Made by a program: the position numbers and the translations under genes. The notes below the pieces were generated by a model. The model was not told the DNA's origin. It made no database searches and saw only the letters and a list, made by a program, of their open reading frames with translations. Below are positions 30,922-39,127 of a stretch of 64,000 nt of DNA, piece after piece. The first letter of the stretch is position 1, and every line of letters starts with the position of its first letter. Source of the DNA: an uncultured Parasutterella sp. (lineage in GTDB: Bacteria; Pseudomonadota; Gammaproteobacteria; Burkholderiales; Burkholderiaceae_F); assembly GCA_900766055.1 (NCBI GenBank), contig CAAFTZ010000080.1, positions 1 to 64,000 on the forward strand, in the 5' to 3' direction.

Positions 30922-31447
30922 ATGTATTAAACCGAGCTGCAACCGCGGCTGCTGCGGTCATGATCACAGCTCTAAAGCGGAACAGGCTCCTTCTATTGTC
31001 GACATTGAAGTCGTTAGAAAAATTCTTTCTCAGGCCGTTGTGAACATGTGCAAACGCGCTATCGCTTGTGCGGAAGGCGAACTGACGAGAGATGAGCTCG
31101 CAGAGAAGGATATGAAGCTCATGGAATGGCTTGGGGAGACTTTCTGCGGTAACAACAGCCATTTTGAACCGGGCCCTGAAGATTGGACAACCGAAGGCTT
31201 GTCGGAATACATCAAGCAGGCGCTGCCTCAGATCGAGGAGAATCCGGAAAGCGAGGAGATGAGTTCTGACGAAACCGTGGTTAAAGCCTGTGCGATTTTT
31301 GTCGGAGAAGCCTATAAGGCGATCCATGATGCTTTGAAAGCCGGATTCCCGCTGCTGGATGCCGATGAATTACCGGCGCCGGTCGCTTCTTTTGTCGAAT
31401 CCTGGACTCTTTTGTTCGTCGGTGCTCCGATGGGCAGCAATAACTAA
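30914..31447 (+). CDS. Unknown protein, tandem paralogue 2 with Cys/His-rich N-terminus (177 residues)
   Basis: This is the duplicate of the preceding gene and is also without a recognised family. It differs at its N-terminus, MPKCIKPSCNRGCCGHDHSS, where C4, C9, C13, C14, H16 and H18 could bind a metal ion. The rest is predicted helical and acidic, with a poorly conserved middle (about 85-120) rich in E, P and S, and ends with VESW plus a short hydrophobic tail. It starts 8 bases inside the previous gene and ends 20 bases before an iron-type alcohol dehydrogenase. Whether the four genes form one functional unit is a guess from spacing. Confidence 0.8.
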   Translation: MPKCIKPSCNRGCCGHDHSSKAEQAPSIVDIEVVRKILSQAVVNMCKRAIACAEGELTRDELAEKDMKLMEWLGETFCGNNSHFEPGPEDWTTEGLSEYIKQALPQIEENPESEEMSSDETVVKACAIFVGEAYKAIHDALKAGFPLLDADELPAPVASFVESWTLLFVGAPMGSNN

Positions 31448-31467
31448 AACTGAAAATAGGAAAAAGA

Positions 31468-32637
31468 ATGAATAACTTTGAATACTCTAATCCCACACGC
31501 TTAGTTTTCGGCAAAAGAGAGGAAAACCGCATCGGAGAACTAATGCGTGCTCGTGTGCCGGCAATGAGCCCTGTGCTGGTGGTATACGGCGGCGGTTCTG
31601 CTAAAGCTAGCGGACTGTTGGGACGCATCTCCGAATCGTTAAAAGCAGCGGACCTTGTGCCCATTGAATTGGGCGGTGTGACACCAAACCCGCCGCTTTC
31701 TTTTGTCCAGAAGGGTATTCTTTTGGCTCGCGAGCACAGAGTGAAAGCAATCCTGGCTGTCGGAGGAGGAAGCGTCATCGATGCTTCTAAAGCCATTGCG
31801 ATCGGTGTTCCTTATGTCGGCGATGTTTGGGATTTCTTCACAAAGAAAATTACGCCCACTGAAGCGCTTCCCGTCGCTGCCGTGCTGACGCTACCTGCTG
31901 CAGGAAGCGAGCAGAGTATCCGTATTGTGATTTCGAACGGAGACAGAAAGCTCGGTGCCGGCTCTCCGCTTGTTCGTCCGTTTGTGAGCGTCATCGATCC
32001 CGAGCTTTTCTTTACGCTTCCGGAAAAACAAATCCGAGCGGGTGTGATTGACATGATGAGCCACATCATGGAGCGCTACTTTACCCAGACCAAACATACC
32101 GATTTTGTGGACGGTCAGGCTGAAAGCGCTATGAGAACCATCATGAAGAGCGGTCTGAAGCTCAAAAAGAATCCCAAAGATTACGATGCCTGGTGTCAGA
32201 TCGGATTGGCCGGATCTTTCGCTCACAATGGATACTATGGTCTTGGTCAGGTCGAAGACTGGGCTTCACACGGGATGGAACATGAACTGAGCGCCTGGGA
32301 TACGACAATTACGCATGGAGAAGGTCTCGCTGTCGTGATTCCTGCATGGATGAAGTACGTCTGGCATGCCAATCCTAAACGTTTCGTTCAGTTTGCACGA
32401 AATGTCATGGGTGTAAAAGGCGAAGGCTCCGATGAAGAAATCATTCGTAAAGGCATTAAGGCTTTCAGAAGATTCCTGAAGAAGATGGGGGCGCCTAAGA
32501 ATCTGAAGGAACTCGGCGCAGAGAAAGCCGATCCGAAAGAACTCGCGAAAAAAGCGGTGGAAATCCCCGGAAAATTAGGTAATTTCCTGCCGCTTTATGA
32601 GAAAGACATCATCAAGATCTATAAGATGATGCGTTAA
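31468..32637 (+). CDS. Iron-containing alcohol dehydrogenase (butanol dehydrogenase-like)
   Basis: This 389-residue group III enzyme oxidises alcohols or reduces aldehydes with NAD(P)H. The N-terminal Rossmann-like half has YGGGSAKASG (40-49) and the cofactor loop GGGSVIDASKAIA (99-111). The helical C-terminal half supplies the divalent-metal ligands D195, H199, H268 and H283 (in VIDMMSHIME and DWASHGMEHE ... THGEG). It resembles YqhD/BDH-type enzymes that act on short aldehydes; the physiological substrate is not readable from sequence. Its stop overlaps the stop of the convergent PLD-like gene by 4 bases. An AGGAAAAAG ribosome binding site precedes the ATG. Confidence 0.93.
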   Translation: MNNFEYSNPTRLVFGKREENRIGELMRARVPAMSPVLVVYGGGSAKASGLLGRISESLKAADLVPIELGGVTPNPPLSFVQKGILLAREHRVKAILAVGGGSVIDASKAIAIGVPYVGDVWDFFTKKITPTEALPVAAVLTLPAAGSEQSIRIVISNGDRKLGAGSPLVRPFVSVIDPELFFTLPEKQIRAGVIDMMSHIMERYFTQTKHTDFVDGQAESAMRTIMKSGLKLKKNPKDYDAWCQIGLAGSFAHNGYYGLGQVEDWASHGMEHELSAWDTTITHGEGLAVVIPAWMKYVWHANPKRFVQFARNVMGVKGEGSDEEIIRKGIKAFRRFLKKMGAPKNLKELGAEKADPKELAKKAVEIPGKLGNFLPLYEKDIIKIYKMMR

Positions 32638-33206
32638 TTTTGAGTTTTTGAATGAGGCACTTCGGTGCCTTTTCCTTTTTTCGTGTCGGCCGGAACGGAA
32701 TGCGAAAAGTGCTTTTCCCAGTTTTTGACATATTCCTCTGCCAGCGGTTTGGATTTCAGAATTAAGAGGTTTTCGCCGTTTTTGGTTTCCGCAACTTTGA
32801 CGAAGTTGAAGCTTCCCGTCAGGACAGTGTCTGCGTCAATAATGATGACTTTGTCGTGCGCCGTACGATGGGCAGTGTCAAAAAACGTCGGAACGCCTGC
32901 TTTAATCAGATCCTGAGTGGTATTGGGCTTCTTCTTCGGCATTCTCTTATCAATGATGACATCGACTTTGACTCCGCGCTGATGCGCTCGGATCAGGGCC
33001 TGAGTAATTTTTTTGTTGGAAAAAAGAAAGGCCTGCATACGGATTCTGGATTTTGCGTCGTCAATGGAACGGACGATAGCAGCCTCGGCACCTCCTTTCG
33101 GAGAGAAGAACACGGCGGCTTCCGCCGGATAGAAAGGGGAGGCGAAAGCCGGAGCTGTCAGAGAAAGAGCAGCAGCTTGTGCTAAACAGAATAGGACGGG
33201 TTTCAT
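32634..33206 (-). CDS. Secreted PLD-family phosphodiesterase (Nuc-like)
   Basis: This 190-residue protein begins with a signal peptide (MKPVLFCLAQAAALSLTAPA, cleaved near AFA-S). One phospholipase D half-motif is present: H117-x-K119-x4-D124 followed by G131-S132 (HDKVIIIDADTVLTGSFNF). Small single-motif members such as Nuc dimerise to form one active site and act as nucleases or phosphodiesterases, here probably in the periplasm. The ATG follows the smpB terminator hairpin and its T-run directly, with no visible Shine-Dalgarno sequence. Its C-terminal tail (after about 165) is lysine rich. Substrate is unknown. Confidence 0.88.
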   Translation of the reverse strand: MKPVLFCLAQAAALSLTAPAFASPFYPAEAAVFFSPKGGAEAAIVRSIDDAKSRIRMQAFLFSNKKITQALIRAHQRGVKVDVIIDKRMPKKKPNTTQDLIKAGVPTFFDTAHRTAHDKVIIIDADTVLTGSFNFVKVAETKNGENLLILKSKPLAEEYVKNWEKHFSHSVPADTKKGKGTEVPHSKTQN

Positions 33207-33215
33207 AAGAAAAAA

Positions 33216-33235
33216 GAGCTGCCGATCGGCAGCTC
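33216..33235 (-). terminator. Intrinsic terminator hairpin between the PLD-like gene and smpB
   Basis: GAGCTGCC-GATC-GGCAGCTC, an 8-bp perfect stem, is followed on the minus strand by TTTTTTCTT and then immediately by the ATG of the PLD-like gene. It terminates smpB transcripts. Confidence 0.88.
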
Positions 33236-33244
33236 GATAACAAA

Positions 33245-33703
33245 TTATTTTCGATTAAGCGTTCTGTTTTTCAACAGACGGCCTTGTTCGCGTTTCCATT
33301 CCCGCTTACCGATATCGGCTCGTTTTTCAAATAACTTCTTTCCTTTACCAAGGCCGAGTTCGAGTTTGACTCGACCGTCTTTAAAGTGCATGTCCAAAGG
33401 AATCAGCGAATAACCGGCTTGTTCGACGCGGCCGATCAAACGCATGATTTCATGCTTATGAAGAAGGAGCTTACGGTTACGCGTGGGATCCGCTTTTTCA
33501 TGGGTACTGGCGGTTTTCAGAGGCGTAATGTTTGCATTCAATAAAAACAGTTCTCCGTTTCTGACGAAAACGTGAGCTTCTTTAATGGAAGCGCCGCCGG
33601 CACGGATGGATTTCACTTCCCATCCTCTTAGTTCCAGACCGGCTTCAAATTTTTCTTCAATATCGTAGTCGAATCTGGCTTTTTTATTTTGAATAATTGC
33701 CAA
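33245..33703 (-). CDS. smpB: SsrA-binding protein SmpB
   Basis: SmpB escorts tmRNA to stalled ribosomes in trans-translation. The 152 residues begin IIQNKKARFDYDIEEKFEAG and contain LRGWEVKSIRAGGASIKEAH, the NANITPL segment, RNRKLLLHKHEI and the GLGKGKKLFEKR stretch near the C-terminal helix. All family landmarks are present. The start has a reasonable GAGAGC-type region upstream. The tmRNA gene ssrA is not in this window. smpB is divergent from rnfH-guaB, as in many betaproteobacteria. Confidence 0.97.
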   Translation of the reverse strand: MAIIQNKKARFDYDIEEKFEAGLELRGWEVKSIRAGGASIKEAHVFVRNGELFLLNANITPLKTASTHEKADPTRNRKLLLHKHEIMRLIGRVEQAGYSLIPLDMHFKDGRVKLELGLGKGKKLFEKRADIGKREWKREQGRLLKNRTLNRK

Positions 33704-33820
33704 GGTTGCTCTCCAAGTAGTAATGGCTTACAGCGAATTGATGCGGCCAAGGCCGAAAACTGGCTGAAAGCCGAGTAAAATCTGCACAATTTTACTTTAT
33801 TCGAGGTACGGGAGGTTCAT

Positions 33821-34108
33821 TTGCTGTTATCAGCCGTAAAACAAACACCCTCCGGACTGCTCAAAAAAGTTCTTGAGCTTCCCGAAGGTTCAACGGTCGG
33901 GGACGCACTGCGCGCACTCGATTGGAAAAAAACCGAAGCAATCGGTCTGAGTATTTACGGTCGGCGCTGCAAAGAAGAAGATCTCCTCAAGGAGGGGGAC
34001 AGGCTAGAATTAAGCGAACCGCTCCGAATCGATCCGAAAGAAGCCAGACGGCTTCGCGCTTTAAATAAACCGCTTATGGCAACTCGAGGTCGAAAACATG
34101 CGAAATAA
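33821..34108 (+). CDS. rnfH: RnfH family protein
   Basis: This is a 95-residue ubiquitin-like-fold protein of the RnfH (UPF0125) family, whose role is not well established. It is recognised by GSTVGDALRALDW near the N-terminus, the short central VGIWGRxx-type strand (IGLSIYGRRC), EGDRLELSEPLRIDPKEARRLRA, and the basic end. The start is TTG at 33821 with GGAGG eight bases upstream. In many relatives a ratA-type toxin gene lies between smpB and rnfH; the gap here (33704-33820) is too small to contain it. It lies upstream of guaB. Confidence 0.88.
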   Translation: MLLSAVKQTPSGLLKKVLELPEGSTVGDALRALDWKKTEAIGLSIYGRRCKEEDLLKEGDRLELSEPLRIDPKEARRLRALNKPLMATRGRKHAK

Positions 34109-34135
34109 TATTTCACCCTTCGAGTAAATACCTAT

Positions 34136-34174
34136 TGCTGTTGGTGAAAACAGCAGCGTCAATTTACGTATAAT
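34136..34174 (+). promoter_or_regulatory. guaB promoter region with an inverted repeat over the -35
   Basis: A perfect -10 (TATAAT, 34169-34174) lies 26 bases ahead of guaB. No good -35 sits 17 bases upstream; instead TGCTGTT-N6-AACAGCA, a perfect 7-bp inverted repeat (34136-34155), covers that place. This suggests an activator or repressor site. The regulator is not identified. Confidence 0.5.
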
Positions 34175-34200
34175 TGTTTTTTGTGCTTAGAGGTTCAACA

Positions 34201-35667
34201 ATGCGACTCCTTCAAAAGGCTTTAACCTTTGACGACGTTCTCCTCGTTCCTGCATACTCGAACGTACTTCCCCGTGAGACCGTCCTTTCCACACAATTCA
34301 CCAGAGACCTCCGCTTAAACATCCCGTTCTGCTCCGCAGCTATGGATACGGTAACTGAAGCTAATTTGGCCATTGCCTTAGCTCAGGAAGGCGGCATCGG
34401 TATTATTCATAAAAACATGACAGCCAAGGCTCAGGCTGCCGAAGTTAAAAAAGTTAAACGCCACGAAGCCGGCATGGTTGCCGATCCGATTACGATCGGC
34501 CCGGATATGATCGTTGCCGACGTCATTCGTCTGACCCGCGAACACAATATCTCCGGTCTTCCGGTTGTTCAAGGCGGAAAAGTCCTCGGCATGGTTACAC
34601 ACCGTGACCTTCGTTTCGAAGATCGTATGGACGCCAAGATCAGTGAAATCATGACGCCGGCAGAGCGCCTGATCACGATCAAAGAAGGCGCTACACTGGA
34701 CGACGCTAAGAAACTCATGCACGAGCATCGTCTTGAAAGAGTCTTGGTTGTTGATGACAACTTCCACCTCCGCGGCTTGATGACCGTTAAAGACATTATT
34801 AAAGCAACCGAACATCCGTATGCTTCTAAAGACAAGCACGGCAAACTGCTTGCCGGTGCGGCCGTCGGTGTCGGAGCCGGTACGGAAGAACGCGTCGAAC
34901 TGCTCGTGGAAGCCGGTGTTGACGTTCTGGTTGTTGACACGGCTCACGGCCATTCTCAAGGTGTGCTTGACCGTGTGAAATGGGTTAAACAACACTATCC
35001 TCAGATTCAGGTTATCGGCGGCAACATTGCTACCGCAGCCGCAGCCTTAGCACTAGTAGAAAACGGTGCTGACGCTGTTAAGGTCGGTATCGGCCCAGGT
35101 TCTATCTGTACAACCCGCGTAGTTGCCGGTGTCGGTGTTCCTCAGATCACTGCCGTCTCCAACGTTGCCGAAGCTCTTAAAGATTCCGGTGTTCCTCTGA
35201 TCGCTGACGGCGGTATTCGTTTCTCCGGCGACGTTGCAAAGGCCATCGCGGCCGGTGCCAACACCGTTATGATGGGCGGCATGTTTGCGGGTACCGATGA
35301 AGCCCCGGGTGAAATCATCCTTTACCAGGGCCGCTCATACAAGAGCTACCGCGGTATGGGCTCTCTCGGCGCCATGAACAAGGGATCTGCCGACCGTTAC
35401 TTCCAGGATAACAACAACGGCAACGTCGATAAGTTTGTTCCGGAAGGCATCGAAGGTATGGTTCCCTATAAAGGAAGCGTTCTTGCCATCATCTATCAGA
35501 TGTGCGGCGGACTGCGTTCTTCTATGGGCTACTGCGGCTGCCGTACGATTGATGAGATGCGCAGCAAAGCCTGCTTTGTTGAAATCACATCCGCCGGCTG
35601 GCGCGAATCTCATGTTCACGATGTGAAGATTACGAAGGAAGCTCCGAACTACAGACTGGAACATTAA
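34201..35667 (+). CDS. guaB: IMP dehydrogenase
   Basis: GuaB oxidises IMP to XMP with NAD, the committed step to GMP. The start at 34201 gives 488 residues beginning [24 protein letters not shown] barrel is interrupted by a tandem CBS domain module (about 95-205). Catalytic features are the GPGSICTTR loop with its cysteine, the DGGIRFSGD phosphate site and the flap around [10 protein letters not shown]. The upstream in-frame extension (from 34174) overlaps the promoter spacing and is not supported. guaA follows after a terminator, so the two may be only loosely coupled. Confidence 0.98.
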   Translation: MRLLQKALTFDDVLLVPAYSNVLPRETVLSTQFTRDLRLNIPFCSAAMDTVTEANLAIALAQEGGIGIIHKNMTAKAQAAEVKKVKRHEAGMVADPITIGPDMIVADVIRLTREHNISGLPVVQGGKVLGMVTHRDLRFEDRMDAKISEIMTPAERLITIKEGATLDDAKKLMHEHRLERVLVVDDNFHLRGLMTVKDIIKATEHPYASKDKHGKLLAGAAVGVGAGTEERVELLVEAGVDVLVVDTAHGHSQGVLDRVKWVKQHYPQIQVIGGNIATAAAALALVENGADAVKVGIGPGSICTTRVVAGVGVPQITAVSNVAEALKDSGVPLIADGGIRFSGDVAKAIAAGANTVMMGGMFAGTDEAPGEIILYQGRSYKSYRGMGSLGAMNKGSADRYFQDNNNGNVDKFVPEGIEGMVPYKGSVLAIIYQMCGGLRSSMGYCGCRTIDEMRSKACFVEITSAGWRESHVHDVKITKEAPNYRLEH

Positions 35668-35710
35668 TTTTCCTACATGTCTGAATTTTCGGATTAACAT
35701 GACGAACAAG

Positions 35711-35743
35711 AGTCGACTCGAGTTTTAGAGACTCGGGCCGACT
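35711..35743 (+). terminator. Hairpin after guaB
   Basis: An imperfect long stem (AGTCGACTCGAG region against CTCGGGCCGACT) is followed by TTTGTTTTT. It lies between guaB and guaA, so partial termination may set their ratio. Confidence 0.7.
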
Positions 35744-35770
35744 TTTGTTTTTAATTGATATTTAGCGAAG

Positions 35771-37336
35771 ATGAACCACGATCGAATTTTAATTCTTGAC
35801 TTCGGCAGCCAAGTTACGCAATTGATTGCGCGCCGTATTCGTGAAGCTCACGTTTATTGCGAAGTCCACTCCTGCGACGTATCGGATGAATTTATTAAAG
35901 AATTCAAACCGACCGGTATCGTCCTTTCCGGCTCTCACATGAGCGCTTATGAAGAATCTACTGACCGCGCTCCGAAAGCTGTTTTTGAAATCGGCGTCCC
36001 GGTTTTAGGTATTTGCTATGGCATGCAGACAATGGCTGAGCAGCTCGGCGGCAAGGTTGAAAGCGGCGCTCAGCGTGAGTTCGGTTACGCAGAAGTGCGT
36101 GAGCACGGCCATACCAAACTCTTGAAAAACATCTCCGACTTCACCGATAAGGACGGCAAGAGCTATCTGAAAGTTTGGATGAGCCACGGCGACAAAGTCA
36201 CTGAAATGCCTCCGGGCTTCAAACTGATGTGCTCGACTCCGACTTGCCCCATCGCCGGCATGGCTGATGAGGAGAGAGGTTTCTACGCTGTTCAATTCCA
36301 TCCGGAAGTCACGCATACCGAGAAGGGCCGTGAAATCCTTGAAACCTTTGTTCTTAAGATTTGCAAAGCCAATCCTGACTGGGTCATGGGTAATTTCGCC
36401 CAGGAAGCTGTGGAGAGAATCCGCCATCAAGTCGGAAAGGACGAAGTGATTCTCGGTCTTTCCGGCGGTGTTGATTCTTCTGTGACAGCCGCTCTGATTC
36501 ACCGCGCTATCGGCGATCAGCTGACCTGTGTCTTTGTGGATAACGGCCTTCTTCGTCTGCATGAAAGAGAGCAGGTGGCCCAGACATTCCGTGACAACAT
36601 GGGTATGAAGCTTATTGTGGTTGATGCTTCCGACCGTTTCATGGATGCTTTAGCCGGCGTCACCGATCCTGAAGCCAAACGTAAAATCATCGGTCGTCTG
36701 TTTGTTGAAGTCTTCCAGGAAGAAGCTGAAAAACTTCAGAACGCTAAGTGGCTTGCTCAGGGCACCATTTATCCTGACGTCATTGAATCCAACGGTGCTA
36801 AGACTAAGAAGGCTCAGACGATTAAGTCTCACCATAACGTCGGCGGTTTGCCCGATACACTTCATCTGAAGCTTCTCGAACCGCTTCGCGAACTCTTCAA
36901 AGACGAAGTTCGTGAACTCGGTATCGCACTGGGACTGCCTGCCGAAATGGTTTACCGTCATCCGTTCCCCGGACCCGGCCTCGGTGTTCGTATTCTCGGC
37001 GCCATCAAGCGCGAGTACGCCGACCTTCTTAGAGAAGCCGATGCCATCTTCATTGAAGAGCTTCGCAACGCAGGCTGGTATGACAAGGTCAGTCAGGCTT
37101 TCGTTGTCTTCCTGCCGGTTAAGAGCGTCGGTGTGATGGGTGACGGCAGAACATACGACTGGGTTGTCAGCTTGAGAGCTGTTCAGACCAGCGACTTTAT
37201 GACCGCTAAATGGGCTCATCTGCCATACGATCTTCTTGGCAAAGTTTCTAACCGCATCATCAACGAGGTTAAGGGTATTAACCGCGTCGTTTATGACGTA
37301 TCAGGGAAACCCCCCGCCACGATCGAATGGGAGTGA
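35771..37336 (+). CDS. guaA: GMP synthase (glutamine-hydrolysing)
   Basis: GuaA aminates XMP to GMP using ATP and glutamine. The 521 residues comprise an N-terminal class I amidotransferase (catalytic cysteine in [10 protein letters not shown], histidine-glutamate in [10 protein letters not shown]), an ATP pyrophosphatase domain with the P-loop [13 protein letters not shown], and the C-terminal dimerisation domain ending PPATIEWE, the universal GuaA terminus. It begins 103 bases after guaB. Confidence 0.99.
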   Translation: MNHDRILILDFGSQVTQLIARRIREAHVYCEVHSCDVSDEFIKEFKPTGIVLSGSHMSAYEESTDRAPKAVFEIGVPVLGICYGMQTMAEQLGGKVESGAQREFGYAEVREHGHTKLLKNISDFTDKDGKSYLKVWMSHGDKVTEMPPGFKLMCSTPTCPIAGMADEERGFYAVQFHPEVTHTEKGREILETFVLKICKANPDWVMGNFAQEAVERIRHQVGKDEVILGLSGGVDSSVTAALIHRAIGDQLTCVFVDNGLLRLHEREQVAQTFRDNMGMKLIVVDASDRFMDALAGVTDPEAKRKIIGRLFVEVFQEEAEKLQNAKWLAQGTIYPDVIESNGAKTKKAQTIKSHHNVGGLPDTLHLKLLEPLRELFKDEVRELGIALGLPAEMVYRHPFPGPGLGVRILGAIKREYADLLREADAIFIEELRNAGWYDKVSQAFVVFLPVKSVGVMGDGRTYDWVVSLRAVQTSDFMTAKWAHLPYDLLGKVSNRIINEVKGINRVVYDVSGKPPATIEWE

Positions 37337-37370
37337 CCAGGTAGCATTACAAAGCGCTTATAAAAGCATC

Positions 37371-37390
37371 GGGGTGCCGTTAGGCGCCCC
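37371..37390 (+). terminator. Intrinsic terminator after guaA
   Basis: GGGGTGCC-GTTA-GGCGCCCC, an 8-bp stem with one G-U pair, is followed by TTTTTG. Confidence 0.9.
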
Positions 37391-37661
37391 TTTTTGTACC
37401 AATTTTTAATGGGTTAGAGATTTTGAAGATTGAGGCTTCAAAATACCTCCGCTTTCAGAATGGTGTTTATTCAAGTTATTTTTTCATGCTTTCGACGAAC
37501 CGTAATTCTTGGGCCATGAAGTTTTCGTCATGCCTTTATCGAAAAGTTTTTTAATCATGGTTCGGTAAAAGGATAATTTCGAAAAAAGGCTGAAGGATAA
37601 AAACTCAAATTACTCGATTCGCACGTTTTACCCTCATTTCCGAGGCCTGCGCATTAACATG
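37391..37661. other. Non-coding gap upstream of the 190-residue gene
   Basis: This AT-rich stretch holds no gene I can support. The longest starts are short frames without ribosome binding sites, for example a 24-codon minus-strand frame at 37484-37558. No tRNA-like or strong hairpin structure was seen. The right end forms the promoter of the next gene. Confidence 0.6.
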
Positions 37662-37690
37662 TTAAGTAAGTAAAGCAACTCAGTTATACT
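37662..37690 (+). promoter_or_regulatory. Probable promoter abutting the 190-residue gene
   Basis: TTAAGT (37662-37667), a 17-bp spacer and TATACT (37685-37690) place the start of transcription at about 37696-37698, that is at or next to the ATG (37697). The mRNA would then be leaderless. Confidence 0.5.
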
Positions 37691-37696
37691 TTGGCC

Positions 37697-38263
37697 ATGA
37701 AAAAAATCGAAATAAAGAAATTTAAAACTTCGCCTGACCTGGCAAAGATGATAGAAGAAGGCCATAAGGTCCACGCGATGGCGAACGGAAAAATACAATC
37801 GTACGAGCGGCACACGCCTCAGCCGGAAGACTACAGTAACTTAGACGATTTTATGGAAGTCGCCGAGAATCATATCAATGAGCTCTATAACACCAGACAA
37901 GAAGTTGATGAGATGCTGACTGAAGTCTTTACAGTTTTTGTCAGACATCCCGAGCTTTCCGGTACGCCTTACATTACTGTCTTGGAACTGATGGTGTTTC
38001 TCGAAGAGGATTTCCGCCAGTTAACTAAGAGATATGAAGCAGCATCTTCTGCGCTGGCTGCCATGGAAGAAAATCAGTATGGCTACGACGATATGGATAT
38101 TTACGTCGGAGAACACGGCGCAAGAACAATGCTGGATGCTTTGGACCGATTAAAGAAATTTGGTCAATTAACCAACGACGAAGAAGGCCTTGAGTCTGAG
38201 CTCAAGGAAGGCGTGGCAAACCAAAGCTCAGATATTAATTGGAAACAGCCCCGTCTCAATTAA
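37697..38263 (+). CDS. Unknown acidic protein (188 residues), possibly leaderless
   Basis: No family is recognised. The ATG at 37697 has no Shine-Dalgarno sequence, and a promoter ends 6 bases upstream. The product starts MKKIEIKKFKTSPDLAKMIE, has a polar region with several aromatic residues (about 30-55), and is then mostly helical and acidic (about 55-165), with EDFMEV/LEDFRQL-like helices suited to coiled-coil packing. There is no signal peptide or membrane segment. It lies 15 bases before the extended tadA gene, so they may share a transcript. An in-frame TTG two codons upstream is less likely to be the start. Confidence 0.8.
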   Translation: MKKIEIKKFKTSPDLAKMIEEGHKVHAMANGKIQSYERHTPQPEDYSNLDDFMEVAENHINELYNTRQEVDEMLTEVFTVFVRHPELSGTPYITVLELMVFLEEDFRQLTKRYEAASSALAAMEENQYGYDDMDIYVGEHGARTMLDALDRLKKFGQLTNDEEGLESELKEGVANQSSDINWKQPRLN

Positions 38264-38278
38264 ATTTCTAGTGACAAG

Positions 38279-39127
38279 ATGCCTCAGCAGACAGATCTAA
38301 TTTCGAGATTTGTGAAATTGTCCATTAGGCGAGGCTCTTCTCTGGTTTCTCTCTCAAAATCTCCAGAAAATCTTCGAACCGTTGTCGGCGCCTTTAGGGC
38401 AACGGCCCCAGACCCGCTGCAGCCAAACGAGGCCGATGCAAAAAAATTCTTAGCAGAAGCCGGGAACTGGATCACCGACACGCCTCAAAATCTTCTGGAG
38501 GCATCGGCTTCTTCATCTAACGAACAAATCGTCCGATTTCCGCTTTCAGACTTAACCTCCGCAGTTGAAGCTTTTCGAGAAGAAGTTCGACAAAAAAGAA
38601 AACATCAGGCCTTGAGCCGTGAGGAAGAAGTTCGGCTTTCGCGAATCGATCGCTCACGTGACGAGCTCTTCATGCGAGAAGCACTTGTCGAAGCTGAAAA
38701 GGCTCGTCAGGCCGGAGAAGTTCCGGTCGGCGCCGTCGTAGTCGATAAAGACGGCAGCATCATCGGAAGAGGACACAACTGCGTTGTTGCCGGTCATGAC
38801 CCTAGCGGCCATGCAGAAATTCTTGCGCTTAAAAACGCGTCTCAGAATCTTAAAAATTACCGACTCGATAATTGCACGATTTATGTGACACTTGAACCCT
38901 GCCCGATGTGCTCCGGCGCGATTATCGGCGCCAGGCTTTCCCGACTGGTTTACGGGGCTAAAGACCAAAAGGCGGGTGCGGTCGAAAGTGTGTTTAAACT
39001 ATTTGACGAGAAAAGAGTCAATCATCACACTGATGTGACAACAGGAGTGCTGGAGGAAGAATGCCTCCGGGTTCTCCAAAAATTTTTTGTCGAATTAAGA
39101 AAGAGCCGTGGTAAAACAAATGGATAA
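38279..39127 (+). CDS. tadA: tRNA adenosine(34) deaminase TadA with an N-terminal extension
   Basis: TadA deaminates A34 of tRNA-Arg(ACG) to inosine. The deaminase domain occupies about 128-278 of 282 residues. It has the catalytic HAE (H178, E180) and the zinc cysteines in PCPMC (C208, C211), and starts DELFMREALVEAEKARQAGE with VPVGAVVV, as in normal 150-170 residue TadA. The first 127 residues are extra: an arginine- and serine-rich start, a hydrophilic middle, and a charged helix (about 88-125). An ATG at residue 132 would be too late to make a full domain. The frame is open from 15 bases after the previous gene. The role of the extension is unknown. The ldcA gene overlaps its end. Confidence 0.93.
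   Translation: MPQQTDLISRFVKLSIRRGSSLVSLSKSPENLRTVVGAFRATAPDPLQPNEADAKKFLAEAGNWITDTPQNLLEASASSSNEQIVRFPLSDLTSAVEAFREEVRQKRKHQALSREEEVRLSRIDRSRDELFMREALVEAEKARQAGEVPVGAVVVDKDGSIIGRGHNCVVAGHDPSGHAEILALKNASQNLKNYRLDNCTIYVTLEPCPMCSGAIIGARLSRLVYGAKDQKAGAVESVFKLFDEKRVNHHTDVTTGVLEEECLRVLQKFFVELRKSRGKTNG

Noticed and set aside
37484..37558. A 24-codon minus-strand frame in the guaA to tadA gap
   Set aside because: No ribosome binding site and no support beyond an open frame; too short to judge.
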